57,117 bases of DNA from the NCBI RefSeq assembly GCF_900021165.1, contig NZ_FCOQ01000022.1, positions 56,182 through 113,298 of the forward strand. Reading direction: 5' to 3'. Positions 1 through 8,093 of this stretch are shown piece by piece. The notes beneath the pieces are model-generated. The model had not been told where the DNA came from, made no database searches, and saw only the letters and a list, made by a program, of their open reading frames with translations. Numbering within the stretch: the stretch's first letter is position 1; the number at the start of each line of letters is the position of its first letter. This stretch comes from Paenibacillus phocaeensis. GTDB lineage: Bacteria > Bacillota > Bacilli > Paenibacillales > Paenibacillaceae. The position numbers and the translations under genes are program-made.

Positions 1-581
1 CGTTTCCCGAGCTGTCCTTGATCGGACAGCATCACGGGACCTACCTGATCGCCCAGAATGATCAGGGGTTGTATTTAATCGATCAGCACGCGGCGCACGA
101 GCGTGTGAATTACGAATATTACTATGAGAAGTTCGGTCGCCCGGCCGATGCCTCGCAGGAACTGCTGATTCCAATTACCTTGGAATTTACGCCGTCGGAC
201 AGTGCCAAGCTGCAGGAGCGGCTGCATTGGTTCGAGCAGGTCGGGGTCGTTCTCGAGCACTTCGGCGGCGGCACCTTCCGCGTTGCGGCGCATCCCTATT
301 GGTTCCCGCAAGGGGAGGAAGCAAGCATCATCGAGGAGATGGCCGAATGGGTGCTGAGCGAGCGAGCTATCGATCTGGCCAAGCTGCGCGAGGCTTCGTC
401 CACAATGGTGTCGTGCAAGGCATCGATCAAGGCGAACCAGAAGCTGACGCCGGAAGAGGCGAACACGCTGATCCGCCGGCTGGCCGCCTGCAAGCAGCCC
501 TATACTTGCCCGCACGGACGACCGATCATCGTATCCTTCTCCACATATGATTTGGAGAAACTGTTCAAACGGGTGATGTAA
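1..581 (+). CDS. mutL: DNA mismatch repair protein MutL, C-terminal part (5' end cut by window)
   Basis: This is the C-terminal dimerisation and nicking domain of the mismatch-repair endonuclease MutL. The frame is open from base 3, and the true start lies before the window. The metal-binding endonuclease motif DQHAAHERVNYE is visible near the start. The later ACK and CPHGRP elements complete the metal site. These motifs mark a MutL that nicks the new strand itself, as expected in bacteria without MutH. The next gene starts about 25 bases downstream and miaA follows, which matches the mutL-miaA-hfq neighbourhood of Bacillota. Identification is secure; only the N-terminal ATPase part is missing. 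Confidence 0.96.
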   Translation, partial: FPELSLIGQHHGTYLIAQNDQGLYLIDQHAAHERVNYEYYYEKFGRPADASQELLIPITLEFTPSDSAKLQERLHWFEQVGVVLEHFGGGTFRVAAHPYWFPQGEEASIIEEMAEWVLSERAIDLAKLREASSTMVSCKASIKANQKLTPEEANTLIRRLAACKQPYTCPHGRPIIVSFSTYDLEKLFKRVM

Positions 582-605
582 AGGCGATAAACGGAGGAAT
601 TCATC

Positions 606-1385
606 ATGTTCATTACTACGGGAGATCACGAAACGCCGGGCGCGGTTCAACGAGCGAAGGAATTAGCCGGCTTGGCCGGCGTTCCTTACGTTTCGCGCAG
701 CCGAACTTCCCTGTCGCGGTTAGCCGAACGTTATGGCGACAGCGATATCCTGGTGATCCTGGAGCAGGGGGCCCGACTGCATCGGACCGGCCGCGAACCG
801 ATGACGTTTCACCCCAGCATGGCGTTTGTACGGGCGAAGCGGTTATTTAAAGGAGAAAACGACGCGATGCTGGACGCCGCAGGAGTGGTTCCCGGCGACG
901 TCATCCTCGATGGCACGGCAGGGCTTGGCTCCGACTCTATGATTTTCTCGATTGCCGCAGGGGCAGAAGGGAAAGTGCTGGCGCTGGAGGACTCTCTGCC
1001 GCTTTGGGCCTTGTTATATGAAGGGCTGAAGCATTACGTCTCCGGCCTGCCGGCCTTCGACGAAGCGCTGCGTCGGATTGAACCGGTACATAAGAACCAT
1101 CTGGACGCGCTGCGGGAAATGCCGGACCATAGCGCGGATATCGTCTATTTCGACCCGATGTTCCGCGATCCGATTGCAGAATCGTCCTCCATTTCACCGC
1201 TGCGGACGTTTGCCAATCCCAATCGCCTGGATGCGGAAGCGGTCCAAGAGGCTTGCCGGGTGGCACGGAAGAAGGTTGTTTTGAAGGAACAGCGCGGAAG
1301 CGGAGAATTCGATCGTTTGGGGTTTACCGCTACCGTCCGCTCCCATACCAAGATTGCATATGGAGTGATTTCGCTTGACACGTAA
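606..1385 (+). CDS. Class I SAM-dependent methyltransferase, RsmJ-like
   Basis: A 259-residue Rossmann-fold methyltransferase. The SAM-binding glycine motif is DGTAGLGSD (about residues 99-107). The acidic motif VYFDPMFRDP (about 180-189) resembles the DPMF motif of RsmJ, the 16S rRNA guanosine N2-methyltransferase, so an rRNA or other RNA substrate is likely. The N-terminal 75 residues form a small extra domain typical of the Gram-positive relatives. ATG follows a GGAGG-type site. The 3' end overlaps the TTG start of miaA by 11 bases, so the two are translationally coupled in a mutL-miaA operon. The family is clear; the exact substrate is inferred. Confidence 0.8.
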   Translation: MFITTGDHETPGAVQRAKELAGLAGVPYVSRSRTSLSRLAERYGDSDILVILEQGARLHRTGREPMTFHPSMAFVRAKRLFKGENDAMLDAAGVVPGDVILDGTAGLGSDSMIFSIAAGAEGKVLALEDSLPLWALLYEGLKHYVSGLPAFDEALRRIEPVHKNHLDALREMPDHSADIVYFDPMFRDPIAESSSISPLRTFANPNRLDAEAVQEACRVARKKVVLKEQRGSGEFDRLGFTATVRSHTKIAYGVISLDT

Positions 1386-2349
1386 TGATAAACCGAAACT
1401 GCTCGTGCTGCTCGGCCCGACAGCGGTTGGCAAAACGAAGCTCAGCATCGAACTGGCTCGAAGCTTATCCTGCGAAATCATTTCCGGCGACTCCATGCAG
1501 GTGTATCGGGGGATGGATATTGGGACTGCCAAAATCACCGAGGAGGAGATGGGCGGCATCCCGCATCATTTGATCGATGTGTTGGATCCCGATCAGCCTT
1601 TTTCCGTCGCGTTGTTTCAGGAATGGTGCCGCAAGCTGATCCCGGAGATCACAGGTCGCGGGCATCTGCCTTTTATCGTTGGGGGGACGGGGTTGTACAT
1701 CGAATCGGTGTGCTATGAATTCCAATTTACGGAAGCGGGGGCGGATGAAGATTTTCGGGCCCGGGAGCAAGCGTTCGCGGATACCTATGGCGCCGAAGCG
1801 CTGCATGCCAAATTGGCGGAAGCGGATCCCAAATCCGCAGCCCGTCTGCATCCCAATGATGTACGCCGTGTGATCCGGGCTCTGGAGGTCGTTCATTTGA
1901 CCGGGGAGACGTTATCGTCACAGTTGGAGAGGCAACAGAGGCAGTCGCCTTATGAGCTTTGCCTGATCGGTTTGACAATGGACCGTCAAATGCTTTATAA
2001 CCGTATTGAACGGCGAATCGACGAGATGCTGAGGCTTGGCCTGGTTGATGAAGTTCGTGAACTCCTCCGCCAAGGCTATAGCCGAGATTCCGTTTCAATG
2101 CAAGGGCTGGGGTACAAAGAGATCGCCGAACACCTGGTGGACGGGGTTCCGCTGGAAGCCGCGGTGGAGAAGTTGAAGCGGGATACGCGCCGGTTTGCCA
2201 AGCGACAGCTTTCCTGGTTCCGCCATATGAAGGATATCGCCTGGATTGATGTAGGCGACGGCGAAAATTTTTCCGGGATTTTGGCGGCAGCCCATGCTAT
2301 AATAGCAGGAAAGTTTCCCGCTGATCTTGAATATAATTCTAAACACTAA
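1375..2349 (+). CDS. miaA: tRNA dimethylallyltransferase MiaA
   Basis: MiaA transfers a dimethylallyl group to N6 of adenosine-37 in tRNAs reading UNN codons. The 324-residue protein starts with TTG and has the P-loop GPTAVGKT (14-21), the substrate segment DSMQVYRGMDIGTAK, and the GGTGLYI motif of the family. Its length is normal for full-length MiaA. It overlaps the upstream methyltransferase by 11 bases and precedes hfq by 24 bases, the conserved Bacillota arrangement. The tail of the gene also carries an extended -10 promoter (TGCTATAAT at 2295-2303) that could drive hfq separately. Confidence 0.97.
   Translation: MTRNDKPKLLVLLGPTAVGKTKLSIELARSLSCEIISGDSMQVYRGMDIGTAKITEEEMGGIPHHLIDVLDPDQPFSVALFQEWCRKLIPEITGRGHLPFIVGGTGLYIESVCYEFQFTEAGADEDFRAREQAFADTYGAEALHAKLAEADPKSAARLHPNDVRRVIRALEVVHLTGETLSSQLERQQRQSPYELCLIGLTMDRQMLYNRIERRIDEMLRLGLVDEVRELLRQGYSRDSVSMQGLGYKEIAEHLVDGVPLEAAVEKLKRDTRRFAKRQLSWFRHMKDIAWIDVGDGENFSGILAAAHAIIAGKFPADLEYNSKH
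2295..2303 (+). promoter_or_regulatory. Extended -10 promoter for hfq inside miaA
   Basis: TGCTATAAT is a perfect -10 hexamer with the extended TGN element, about 70 bases before the hfq start. No good -35 is seen 17 bases upstream, which is common for extended -10 promoters. The same TGCTATAATAG string occurs before thyA and topB in this window. Confidence 0.5.
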
Positions 2350-2373
2350 TTGATTCCTATTGGGGGTACGGCT

Positions 2374-2613
2374 ATGAATAAGACCATTAACATCCAGGAT
2401 ACATTTTTGAACCAATTACGGAAAGAGAGCATCCCGGTCACCGTATTTTTGACGAACGGCTTCCAGATCAGAGGGACGATTAAAGCATTTGACAATTTTA
2501 CGATCGTTATCGACAGCGACGGCCGCCAGCAAATGGTGTACAAGCACGCGATCTCGACGTTCCAGCCGCAGCGGAATGTATCGCTCATGCAGGAATCGCA
2601 GAACGAGGATTAA
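2374..2613 (+). CDS. hfq: RNA chaperone Hfq
   Basis: Hfq is the hexameric Sm-like RNA chaperone that pairs small RNAs with mRNAs. The start is the ATG at 2374, preceded by TGGGGGT at a good distance, giving 79 residues. The Sm1 segment with [15 protein letters not shown] and the Sm2 motif YKHAIS are intact. An upstream in-frame ATT start would add eight unlikely residues. It follows miaA directly, as in Bacillus. A terminator follows at 2663-2697, so miaA-hfq ends a transcription unit. Confidence 0.96.
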   Translation: MNKTINIQDTFLNQLRKESIPVTVFLTNGFQIRGTIKAFDNFTIVIDSDGRQQMVYKHAISTFQPQRNVSLMQESQNED

Positions 2614-2662
2614 ATCAGGCGAAACTTTTTGAATTTCAATACGTTAAGAGTATAGGATGAGA

Positions 2663-2697
2663 ACAGAGCAACCTGAACCAAGGTTGTTCTTTTCTTT
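2663..2697 (+). terminator. Rho-independent terminator after hfq
   Basis: The arms AGAGCAACCT and AGGTTGTTCT pair over ten positions (one G-T pair) around a six-base loop and are followed by TTTCTTT. Confidence 0.8.
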
Positions 2698-2928
2698 CCG
2701 GGGACTTTTAAGCCAGAAGCTTAATCCGATGAATTCATGCAGGCAAGGATATGTTCAAAAAATCACTCTCGCGTCATCGAATCCGTCATCGAACCCACGC
2801 TCATGCGGTGATATGATAATTTTGACGGAACGTAACGCCTCGTGATCAAAGGCTAAACCTCGTGATCAATAGTAAATTTTTGAACTACCTTGCAAAGCAG
2901 ACTGGCAGGAAGGGAGTCAGAACAAACC
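2698..2928 (+). promoter_or_regulatory. Intergenic leader of the PBP gene with two sets of direct repeats
   Basis: The interval 2614-2928 between hfq and the penicillin-binding protein gene holds the hfq terminator and then no convincing gene. It contains two direct-repeat pairs: CGTCATCGAA at 2772-2781 and 2784-2793, and CCTCGTGATCAA at 2838-2849 and 2858-2869. The second pair is spaced 20 bases apart, about two helical turns. A possible -10 (TATGAT, 2812-2817) lies between the pairs. The repeats could be operator half-sites for a regulator; none is identified. Confidence 0.35.
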
Positions 2929-5574
2929 ATGTCTAGCAAAAGCCCATCAAGGCTGCAAAGAAGCGGCAAGCCGGACAAAACAGGTAAAGCGCCGAAAGCG
3001 CACAAAAAGAGAAAGCTGACGGCCAAGCGCGTGTTATGGACTTCATTTTTTACGATTGCTTTTGCGGTATTTTGCGCAATAGCAGGCTATATGTACATTA
3101 CGGTCAGCGGTGAGAAAATCCTCTTGCAGAACGAGGACAAGCTGACCGTTTACGAAACGACGAAGGTGTATGACCGCACCGGGGTGTTGATGGGCGAATT
3201 GTCCATCGACAAGAGCGAACCGGTGGAATCCGACCAGATTCCGGAGCTGCTTAAGCAGGCTTTTGTGGCGACGGAGGATAAACGATTCCGCGAGCATAAC
3301 GGAGTTGATTTGTGGTCGATCGGCCGGGCGGCCGTCAAGGATATCGTCGCCCGCTCTCTGGTGGAGGGCGGCAGTACGATTACGCAGCAGCTCGCCAAGA
3401 ACATTTTCCTGAGCGCGGACAAAACCTTCTTCCGCAAAGCGACCGAAATGTCGATCGCGATGGCCTTGGAGCGTCACAAGACCAAGGATGAAATCCTGAC
3501 GTTGTACTTGAACCGAATTCCTTTTGGCGGAACGGTTTATGGCATTAAGGCTGCATCGATTCGTTATTTTGGGAAGAGTGATTTGAATCAACTCGATGTA
3601 TGGGAGATCGCGACGCTGGCGGCCATGCCAAAGGCGCCGTCCCGATACAATCCGCTGAAGAACCCTGAGCTGTCCAAGGAACGGCGGGCGGTGGTGCTCG
3701 ACCTGATGTTTCAGGAGGGTTATATCACGGCGGAGCAGCGGGATGAAGCGAAGGCGGTGGACTACGATTACGAGCCGCCGGTGAAGAATCAAAGTTATCT
3801 GGCCTTCAAGGATTACGTCGTGGAGGAAGCCGAGGAGAAATTCGGGTTGACCGAAGACGAATTGAACCGCGGCGGCTATAAAATCTACACGACGATGGAC
3901 GCCAAAGCGCAGAAGGCGCTGGAGAATGCGTTCGAGAACGACGATTTCTTCGAGAAGAGCAAGGATGACCAGCAGGTACAGGCTTCCATGGTCATCATGA
4001 ACCATGAGAACGGCAGCCTGATCGCCTTGCTTGGTGGACGGGACTACGAGCGTAAAGGCTTCAGCCGGCTGAACAGCCGCCGTCAACCGGGCTCGGCGTT
4101 CAAACCGATCGTCTCGTATGCGCCAGCTCTGGAATCCGGCAAATTTACGCCGAACTCGCAGATCAGTAATGAGAAGCAGTGTTTTGGCAAATACTGTCCG
4201 ACCAACCTGCACGGGTACTCCAAAACGATCAACCTGACGGATGCCTTGACGAAATCGGAGAATATCCCGGCCGTCTGGCTGTTGAATGAGATTGGCGTAG
4301 GTACCGGCGTCAAATATGCCGAAGCAATGGGCATCAAGATGGACAAAGATGACCGCAACCTGGCCATTGCCCTGGGCGGCTTGACTTACGGTACGAACAC
4401 GCTGGAAATGGCCGGAGCGTTCAGCGTATTCGCCAATGGCGGCTCGTATAACCCGCCGTACTCAATCAAATCGATCGTCGATCACAACGGCGTGGAAAAA
4501 TACAAATACAATGCACCGAAGCCGAAACGGGTCATCAGCGAACAAACCGCCTATTACATGACGACGATGATGCAAAACGTCGTGAACGACGGTACGGGAA
4601 AACGGGCGAAGCTGGACCGTCCGGTTGCCGGTAAAACGGGGACGACGCAGCATGGGATCCCGGGATTGAAGAGCAGCAAAAACCGCGATGTCTGGTTTGT
4701 CGGCTATACGCCGGAATGGACCGGAGCGGTCTGGATGGGATACGACAATCCGGACAAGAACCATCTGCTGAACGGCAGCAGCGGTCAAACGGCGGCTTTG
4801 TTCGCCGCCGTGATGAAGGAAGCGCTGAAAGGCGTGCCGGTGAAGGCTTTCCCGGTTCCGGAAAACTTACAGCAGGAAGAGCCGGAAGACCAAACGGAAA
4901 CCGCAGCACCAACCGGATTAACCGCCGCGTATAACCCGGATACCGGAGCGGTCTCGCTTCAATGGACCGGGGTTGAAACAGCTGATGCGGTCTACCATGT
5001 CTACCGCCGGGAGGCGTCCGAATCGAAGTTCACCCATATCATGGATTCCGTAACGACAGAGGCGGAAGATATCAGCGTGACTCCGGGAACCGGATACGTT
5101 TATTACGTAACGGCTTACGACCCGGTAAATGCGGTGGAAAGCGAGCCGTCCAACAACGCTCAAGTGCTGATTGAAAGCGAGGAACCTCCAGCAGACGGAG
5201 AGACTCCCGGCCTGGATCCGGGGACATCGGTGGATCCTAACCTTCCGGGAGACGGGAACGGCAGTCAGGGCACACCGCCGGGAAGTGGCCAAGGAAATGG
5301 GGACGGCCAATCCAATGGCGGCAATGGCGATGGTAACGGAAACGGGAATGGCAATGGTAACGGTAACGGCAACGGGAATGGTAATGGCAACGGAGGGCAG
5401 AACGGGAACGACAACGGTCATGGCAACGATGGAAGCGGAAGCGATACGGACCTGCCTCCGATGGATGATATTGACGGTGGGGTTATCGTTCCGCCCGCCG
5501 ATGGCGGGAACGGGACCGGGGGGACCAACGCTACGCAGGGAACCACGGACGGAGCCACAGGGTTCGGCGGATAA
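2929..5574 (+). CDS. Class A penicillin-binding protein 1A (transglycosylase/transpeptidase) with Fn3 domain and Gly-Asn tail
   Basis: This bifunctional peptidoglycan synthase has 881 residues from the ATG at 2929, which follows AGGAAGGGAG; the earlier TTG at 2890 has no such site. A basic cytoplasmic tail is followed by one membrane helix (about 35-59). The GT51 transglycosylase domain has EDKRFREHNGVD (116-127, catalytic Glu116) and GGSTITQQ from 147. The transpeptidase motifs are SAFK (Ser389, Lys392), SEN (443-445) and KTGT (569-572). A fibronectin type III domain lies at about 663-755. The last ~120 residues are a low-complexity Gly/Asn/Asp/Pro tail including a long (Gly-Asn) run, probably spanning the wall. 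The architecture is like PonA-type enzymes of Bacillota. A strong terminator follows. Confidence 0.95.
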   Translation: MSSKSPSRLQRSGKPDKTGKAPKAHKKRKLTAKRVLWTSFFTIAFAVFCAIAGYMYITVSGEKILLQNEDKLTVYETTKVYDRTGVLMGELSIDKSEPVESDQIPELLKQAFVATEDKRFREHNGVDLWSIGRAAVKDIVARSLVEGGSTITQQLAKNIFLSADKTFFRKATEMSIAMALERHKTKDEILTLYLNRIPFGGTVYGIKAASIRYFGKSDLNQLDVWEIATLAAMPKAPSRYNPLKNPELSKERRAVVLDLMFQEGYITAEQRDEAKAVDYDYEPPVKNQSYLAFKDYVVEEAEEKFGLTEDELNRGGYKIYTTMDAKAQKALENAFENDDFFEKSKDDQQVQASMVIMNHENGSLIALLGGRDYERKGFSRLNSRRQPGSAFKPIVSYAPALESGKFTPNSQISNEKQCFGKYCPTNLHGYSKTINLTDALTKSENIPAVWLLNEIGVGTGVKYAEAMGIKMDKDDRNLAIALGGLTYGTNTLEMAGAFSVFANGGSYNPPYSIKSIVDHNGVEKYKYNAPKPKRVISEQTAYYMTTMMQNVVNDGTGKRAKLDRPVAGKTGTTQHGIPGLKSSKNRDVWFVGYTPEWTGAVWMGYDNPDKNHLLNGSSGQTAALFAAVMKEALKGVPVKAFPVPENLQQEEPEDQTETAAPTGLTAAYNPDTGAVSLQWTGVETADAVYHVYRREASESKFTHIMDSVTTEAEDISVTPGTGYVYYVTAYDPVNAVESEPSNNAQVLIESEEPPADGETPGLDPGTSVDPNLPGDGNGSQGTPPGSGQGNGDGQSNGGNGDGNGNGNGNGNGNGNGNGNGNGGQNGNDNGHGNDGSGSDTDLPPMDDIDGGVIVPPADGGNGTGGTNATQGTTDGATGFGG
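5318..5393 (+). repeat. GGN-AAY hexanucleotide-type coding repeat in the PBP tail
   Basis: About 76 bases are built from Gly and Asn codons in alternation (GGTAAC, GGCAAT, GGGAAT and so on), encoding a Gly-Asn repeat. Third positions vary, so the repeat is conserved at protein rather than DNA level, but the tract could still vary in length between strains. Confidence 0.8.
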
Positions 5575-5598
5575 GCCGGAGGCACCCAACTCCCCAAG

Positions 5599-5648
5599 AA
5601 ACCAACTTTCAGCCTTTCGCAAATGCGCGGCTGGGGGTTGGTTTTTTC
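5599..5648 (+). terminator. Rho-independent terminator after the PBP gene
   Basis: AACCAAC and the following TCAGCC pair with GGCTG and GGTTGGTT around a loop, followed by TTTTTT. Confidence 0.85.
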
Positions 5649-5724
5649 TTGTGAAAATGGTTTTTGTGACTCTCTTTCAAATATGGTAAGCTGATAATAC
5701 ATTGTTTTGAAAGGGATCTAATAT

Positions 5725-6285
5725 ATGAAGCGAAAATTCGGAGACCGCGCGAATTGGCGCCGTGTAACCCATCGTCAATTCAAATCCAAGTATGTGGAGA
5801 GCGACGAGTTTACGGGATACGTCACACTGTACAGCATCTTTGCCTTGCGTGATCCGTTATGGAAAACCTACGGGGGGCACACCTTTCGGATTGCCGACAA
5901 GGGTTATACCTGGCTGCAGTATTATCCCAAGGGCGCTCATTTCGTCGTTACGGCAATGTTTGATGATCATGGCGAGATCGTGGAATGGTATATCGATGTT
6001 TGCAAGACGCAAGGAGTCACCGACCAGGGAGTGCCTTGGTTTGATGATTTATATCTGGATATCGTCGTGCTGAAAAATCGTGAAGTGTTCTTATTGGATG
6101 AAGACGAGCTGGACGAAGCCTTAACGAAAGGCCTTATATCGGTAAAAGATTACGATCTGGCAACGGAGACAGCCCGGCAATTACTTCAAGACATTAAGGA
6201 ACGGCGTTTCCCTTATTTTCGCCTGTCCCTGGATCATTACCGGAGCGGGTTTATGACTTCGGAGCCGAATCAACCAGGGGGATAA
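5725..6285 (+). CDS. DUF402 domain protein
   Basis: A 186-residue soluble protein of the DUF402 (FomD/NtdP-like) family. Visible family features are the WLQYYPKG segment, the central FDDHGEIVEWYIDVC motif and FDDLYLDIVVL, followed by LLDEDEL and a C-terminal helical region. Some members, such as B. subtilis NtdP, are metal-dependent nucleoside di/triphosphatases. This sequence differs enough from NtdP in its N-terminal half that the same activity is only a possibility. ATG follows AAAGGGA. The YdcF-like gene begins four bases after its stop, so the two form a small operon behind the PBP terminator. Confidence 0.75.
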   Translation: MKRKFGDRANWRRVTHRQFKSKYVESDEFTGYVTLYSIFALRDPLWKTYGGHTFRIADKGYTWLQYYPKGAHFVVTAMFDDHGEIVEWYIDVCKTQGVTDQGVPWFDDLYLDIVVLKNREVFLLDEDELDEALTKGLISVKDYDLATETARQLLQDIKERRFPYFRLSLDHYRSGFMTSEPNQPGG

Positions 6286-6288
6286 ACG

Positions 6289-6975
6289 ATGCGTGATATC
6301 AAGTCAAGTGAAAGCATGAGCCTCAGGACGACACGAAGGAAGCGTAAAAGCCGCGTAGCCAAGAGGGTGATTCAATGGGGCGGCTTCATCGTTCTGCTCG
6401 GCATCGGTTGGATGTTGTTCGTCTTGTCCCAGATCGGCAGTATTGAGAGGAATCCGGCAGCCAACTCTGCCCTCAGTGAACCCGCCGATGTCGGGATCGT
6501 CCTCGGAGCCTCCCTTTGGGGGGACGTGCCAAGTCCGGGACTTCAGGAACGCCTGGAGCAGAGCCTGAAGGATTACGAAGCGGGGAAATTCAAATGGTTT
6601 CTGCTGACCGGAGGGTTGGATACGCCAAGCTCGAGATATACCGAAGCGGAGGGAATGGCCAATTATCTGGTGGAGCGTGGGGTTCCGCAGGAGAAGCTGC
6701 TGCTTGAGAACAAGGCTACCAGCACCTATGAGAACCTGAAATTCAGCCAGGAAATCATGGAGGAGAAGGGGTTTACCTCGGTGCTGATCGTGACTCACAC
6801 CTATCACGGCAACCGTGCGCTGGAAATTGCCAGAGCGTTGGATTATGACGCCCCCCGTCTTTCCTTAACCGATTCCAAGGTATTGAAGCCGTTTCCGAAC
6901 ACGTTTCGGGAAATTTTGGCGTACTCCAAATGGAAGCTCGATCAACTGGGACTCGCTATCGGCCTGATCTCATGA
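6289..6975 (+). CDS. YdcF/SanA/ElyC family (DUF218) membrane-anchored protein
   Basis: A 228-residue protein with a basic N terminus, one membrane helix (about 28-47) and an extracytoplasmic DUF218 domain. Family motifs seen are IVLGASLWGDVPSPGLQERL, LLTGG, the TEAEGMANYLVERGVP segment, NKATSTYENL and VTHTYH. Relatives include E. coli ElyC and SanA, linked to envelope integrity and vancomycin sensitivity; the molecular reaction is unsettled. The GGGGG-type site overlaps the end of the DUF402 gene. A second in-frame ATG at 6316 is possible but lacks its own site. The position after a PBP gene fits an envelope role, but that is inference. Confidence 0.82.
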   Translation: MRDIKSSESMSLRTTRRKRKSRVAKRVIQWGGFIVLLGIGWMLFVLSQIGSIERNPAANSALSEPADVGIVLGASLWGDVPSPGLQERLEQSLKDYEAGKFKWFLLTGGLDTPSSRYTEAEGMANYLVERGVPQEKLLLENKATSTYENLKFSQEIMEEKGFTSVLIVTHTYHGNRALEIARALDYDAPRLSLTDSKVLKPFPNTFREILAYSKWKLDQLGLAIGLIS

Positions 6976-7085
6976 CAAAACTTCTAATAACGGACAGGGA
7001 GAGAGAATACATTTAGATGTGTGTTCCGTCAGTTGGCTTGATAGAACTTCTTCTCAGCCCTACCTTTATAAAGAGGTGATTTCCT

Positions 7086-8069
7086 ATGTCTGGGCGTGTC
7101 ATGGCCAGAAACGGCTCTTCCGATGAGAGACCGTCGCGTCAGATTAATGTGATTCTCCGCAGCACCGAACCGCCTGTCGTCTCGCAAGCCCTTGCGGAAA
7201 GCGAACCTCAGGCGTCGGCGAAAGGCTTGCCGCAGCAGGGGCTTTTTGCCGAAATTCAAAAGGAATTGGATCACCTGATCGGTTTGGATCATATTAAAGA
7301 TTTAATGTACGAGATATATGCGCTGTTGCAAATTGCTTCCATGCGTTCGGAGGCGGGATTGCTCTCCGGGGCTCAAGTGTACCACATGGTATTCAAAGGC
7401 AATCCGGGAACAGGAAAAACCACGGTGGCGCGAATCGTCGCCAAAATGTTTCAGCGTCTGGGCGTGTTGAGCAAAGGGCACTTGATCGAGGTCGAACGTG
7501 CTGACTTGGTTGGTGAATATATCGGGCATACGGCGCAGAAAACGCGAGATTTGGTCAAAAAAGCGCTGGGCGGTATTTTGTTCATTGATGAGGCCTACAG
7601 TCTGGCGCGCGGCGGCGAGAAGGACTTCGGCAAGGAAGCGATCGATACGCTGGTCAAGGCGATGGAGGATCATAAGAACCAATTTATCCTCATCCTGGCC
7701 GGATACTCGGACGAGATGGATTTTTTCCTGTCGACCAACCCGGGGTTGCCTTCACGTTTTCCGATTCAAATGGACTTTCCGGACTATTCGATTGACCAGT
7801 TGATTCAAATTGCCGAAGGGATGGCGAAAGAGCGCGATTATATCTTAATGCCGCAGGCGATACTCAAATTAAAGCAGCATTTGCTGCGGGAGAAATGCGA
7901 GAGTGAGCAGGTGTTCAGCAATGCCCGTTATGTCCGCAACGTGATTGAACGATCCGTCCGGCAGCAAGCCGTACGGCTGCTGAATCAGTATGGTGGGGGC
8001 TCGCCGGGCAAGCTGGAGCTCATGACCATCCGAACCGAAGATCTGAAGCTTGATGCCAAAAAATCTTGA
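7086..8069 (+). CDS. spoVK: Stage V sporulation protein K, AAA+ ATPase
   Basis: A 327-residue AAA+ ATPase of the SpoVK/CbbX type, made in the mother cell and needed for spore maturation in Bacillus. Walker A is GNPGTGKTT (about 105-113) and Walker B is ILFIDEAYSL (about 163-172). The arginine-finger and sensor region NARYVRNVIERS is near the C terminus. The N-terminal 60 residues precede the conserved LDHLIGLDHIKDLMYEIYAL segment. ATG follows AGAGGTGAT. It lies directly upstream of hflX, ynbB and glnRA, exactly as in B. subtilis, which supports orthology. No convincing sigma-E/K promoter was identified in the 110-base gap. Confidence 0.93.
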   Translation: MSGRVMARNGSSDERPSRQINVILRSTEPPVVSQALAESEPQASAKGLPQQGLFAEIQKELDHLIGLDHIKDLMYEIYALLQIASMRSEAGLLSGAQVYHMVFKGNPGTGKTTVARIVAKMFQRLGVLSKGHLIEVERADLVGEYIGHTAQKTRDLVKKALGGILFIDEAYSLARGGEKDFGKEAIDTLVKAMEDHKNQFILILAGYSDEMDFFLSTNPGLPSRFPIQMDFPDYSIDQLIQIAEGMAKERDYILMPQAILKLKQHLLREKCESEQVFSNARYVRNVIERSVRQQAVRLLNQYGGGSPGKLELMTIRTEDLKLDAKKS

Positions 8070-8093
8070 AGGTTGATTGAAGGAGTCGTGATC

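Noticed and set aside
2657..2845. 62-residue ORF between hfq and the PBP gene
   Set aside because: It starts inside the hfq terminator, has no ribosome site and resembles no protein.
3043..4212. 389-residue minus-strand ORF antisense to the PBP gene
   Set aside because: It lies fully inside a clear coding gene, has Arg/Leu/His-rich shadow composition and no site.
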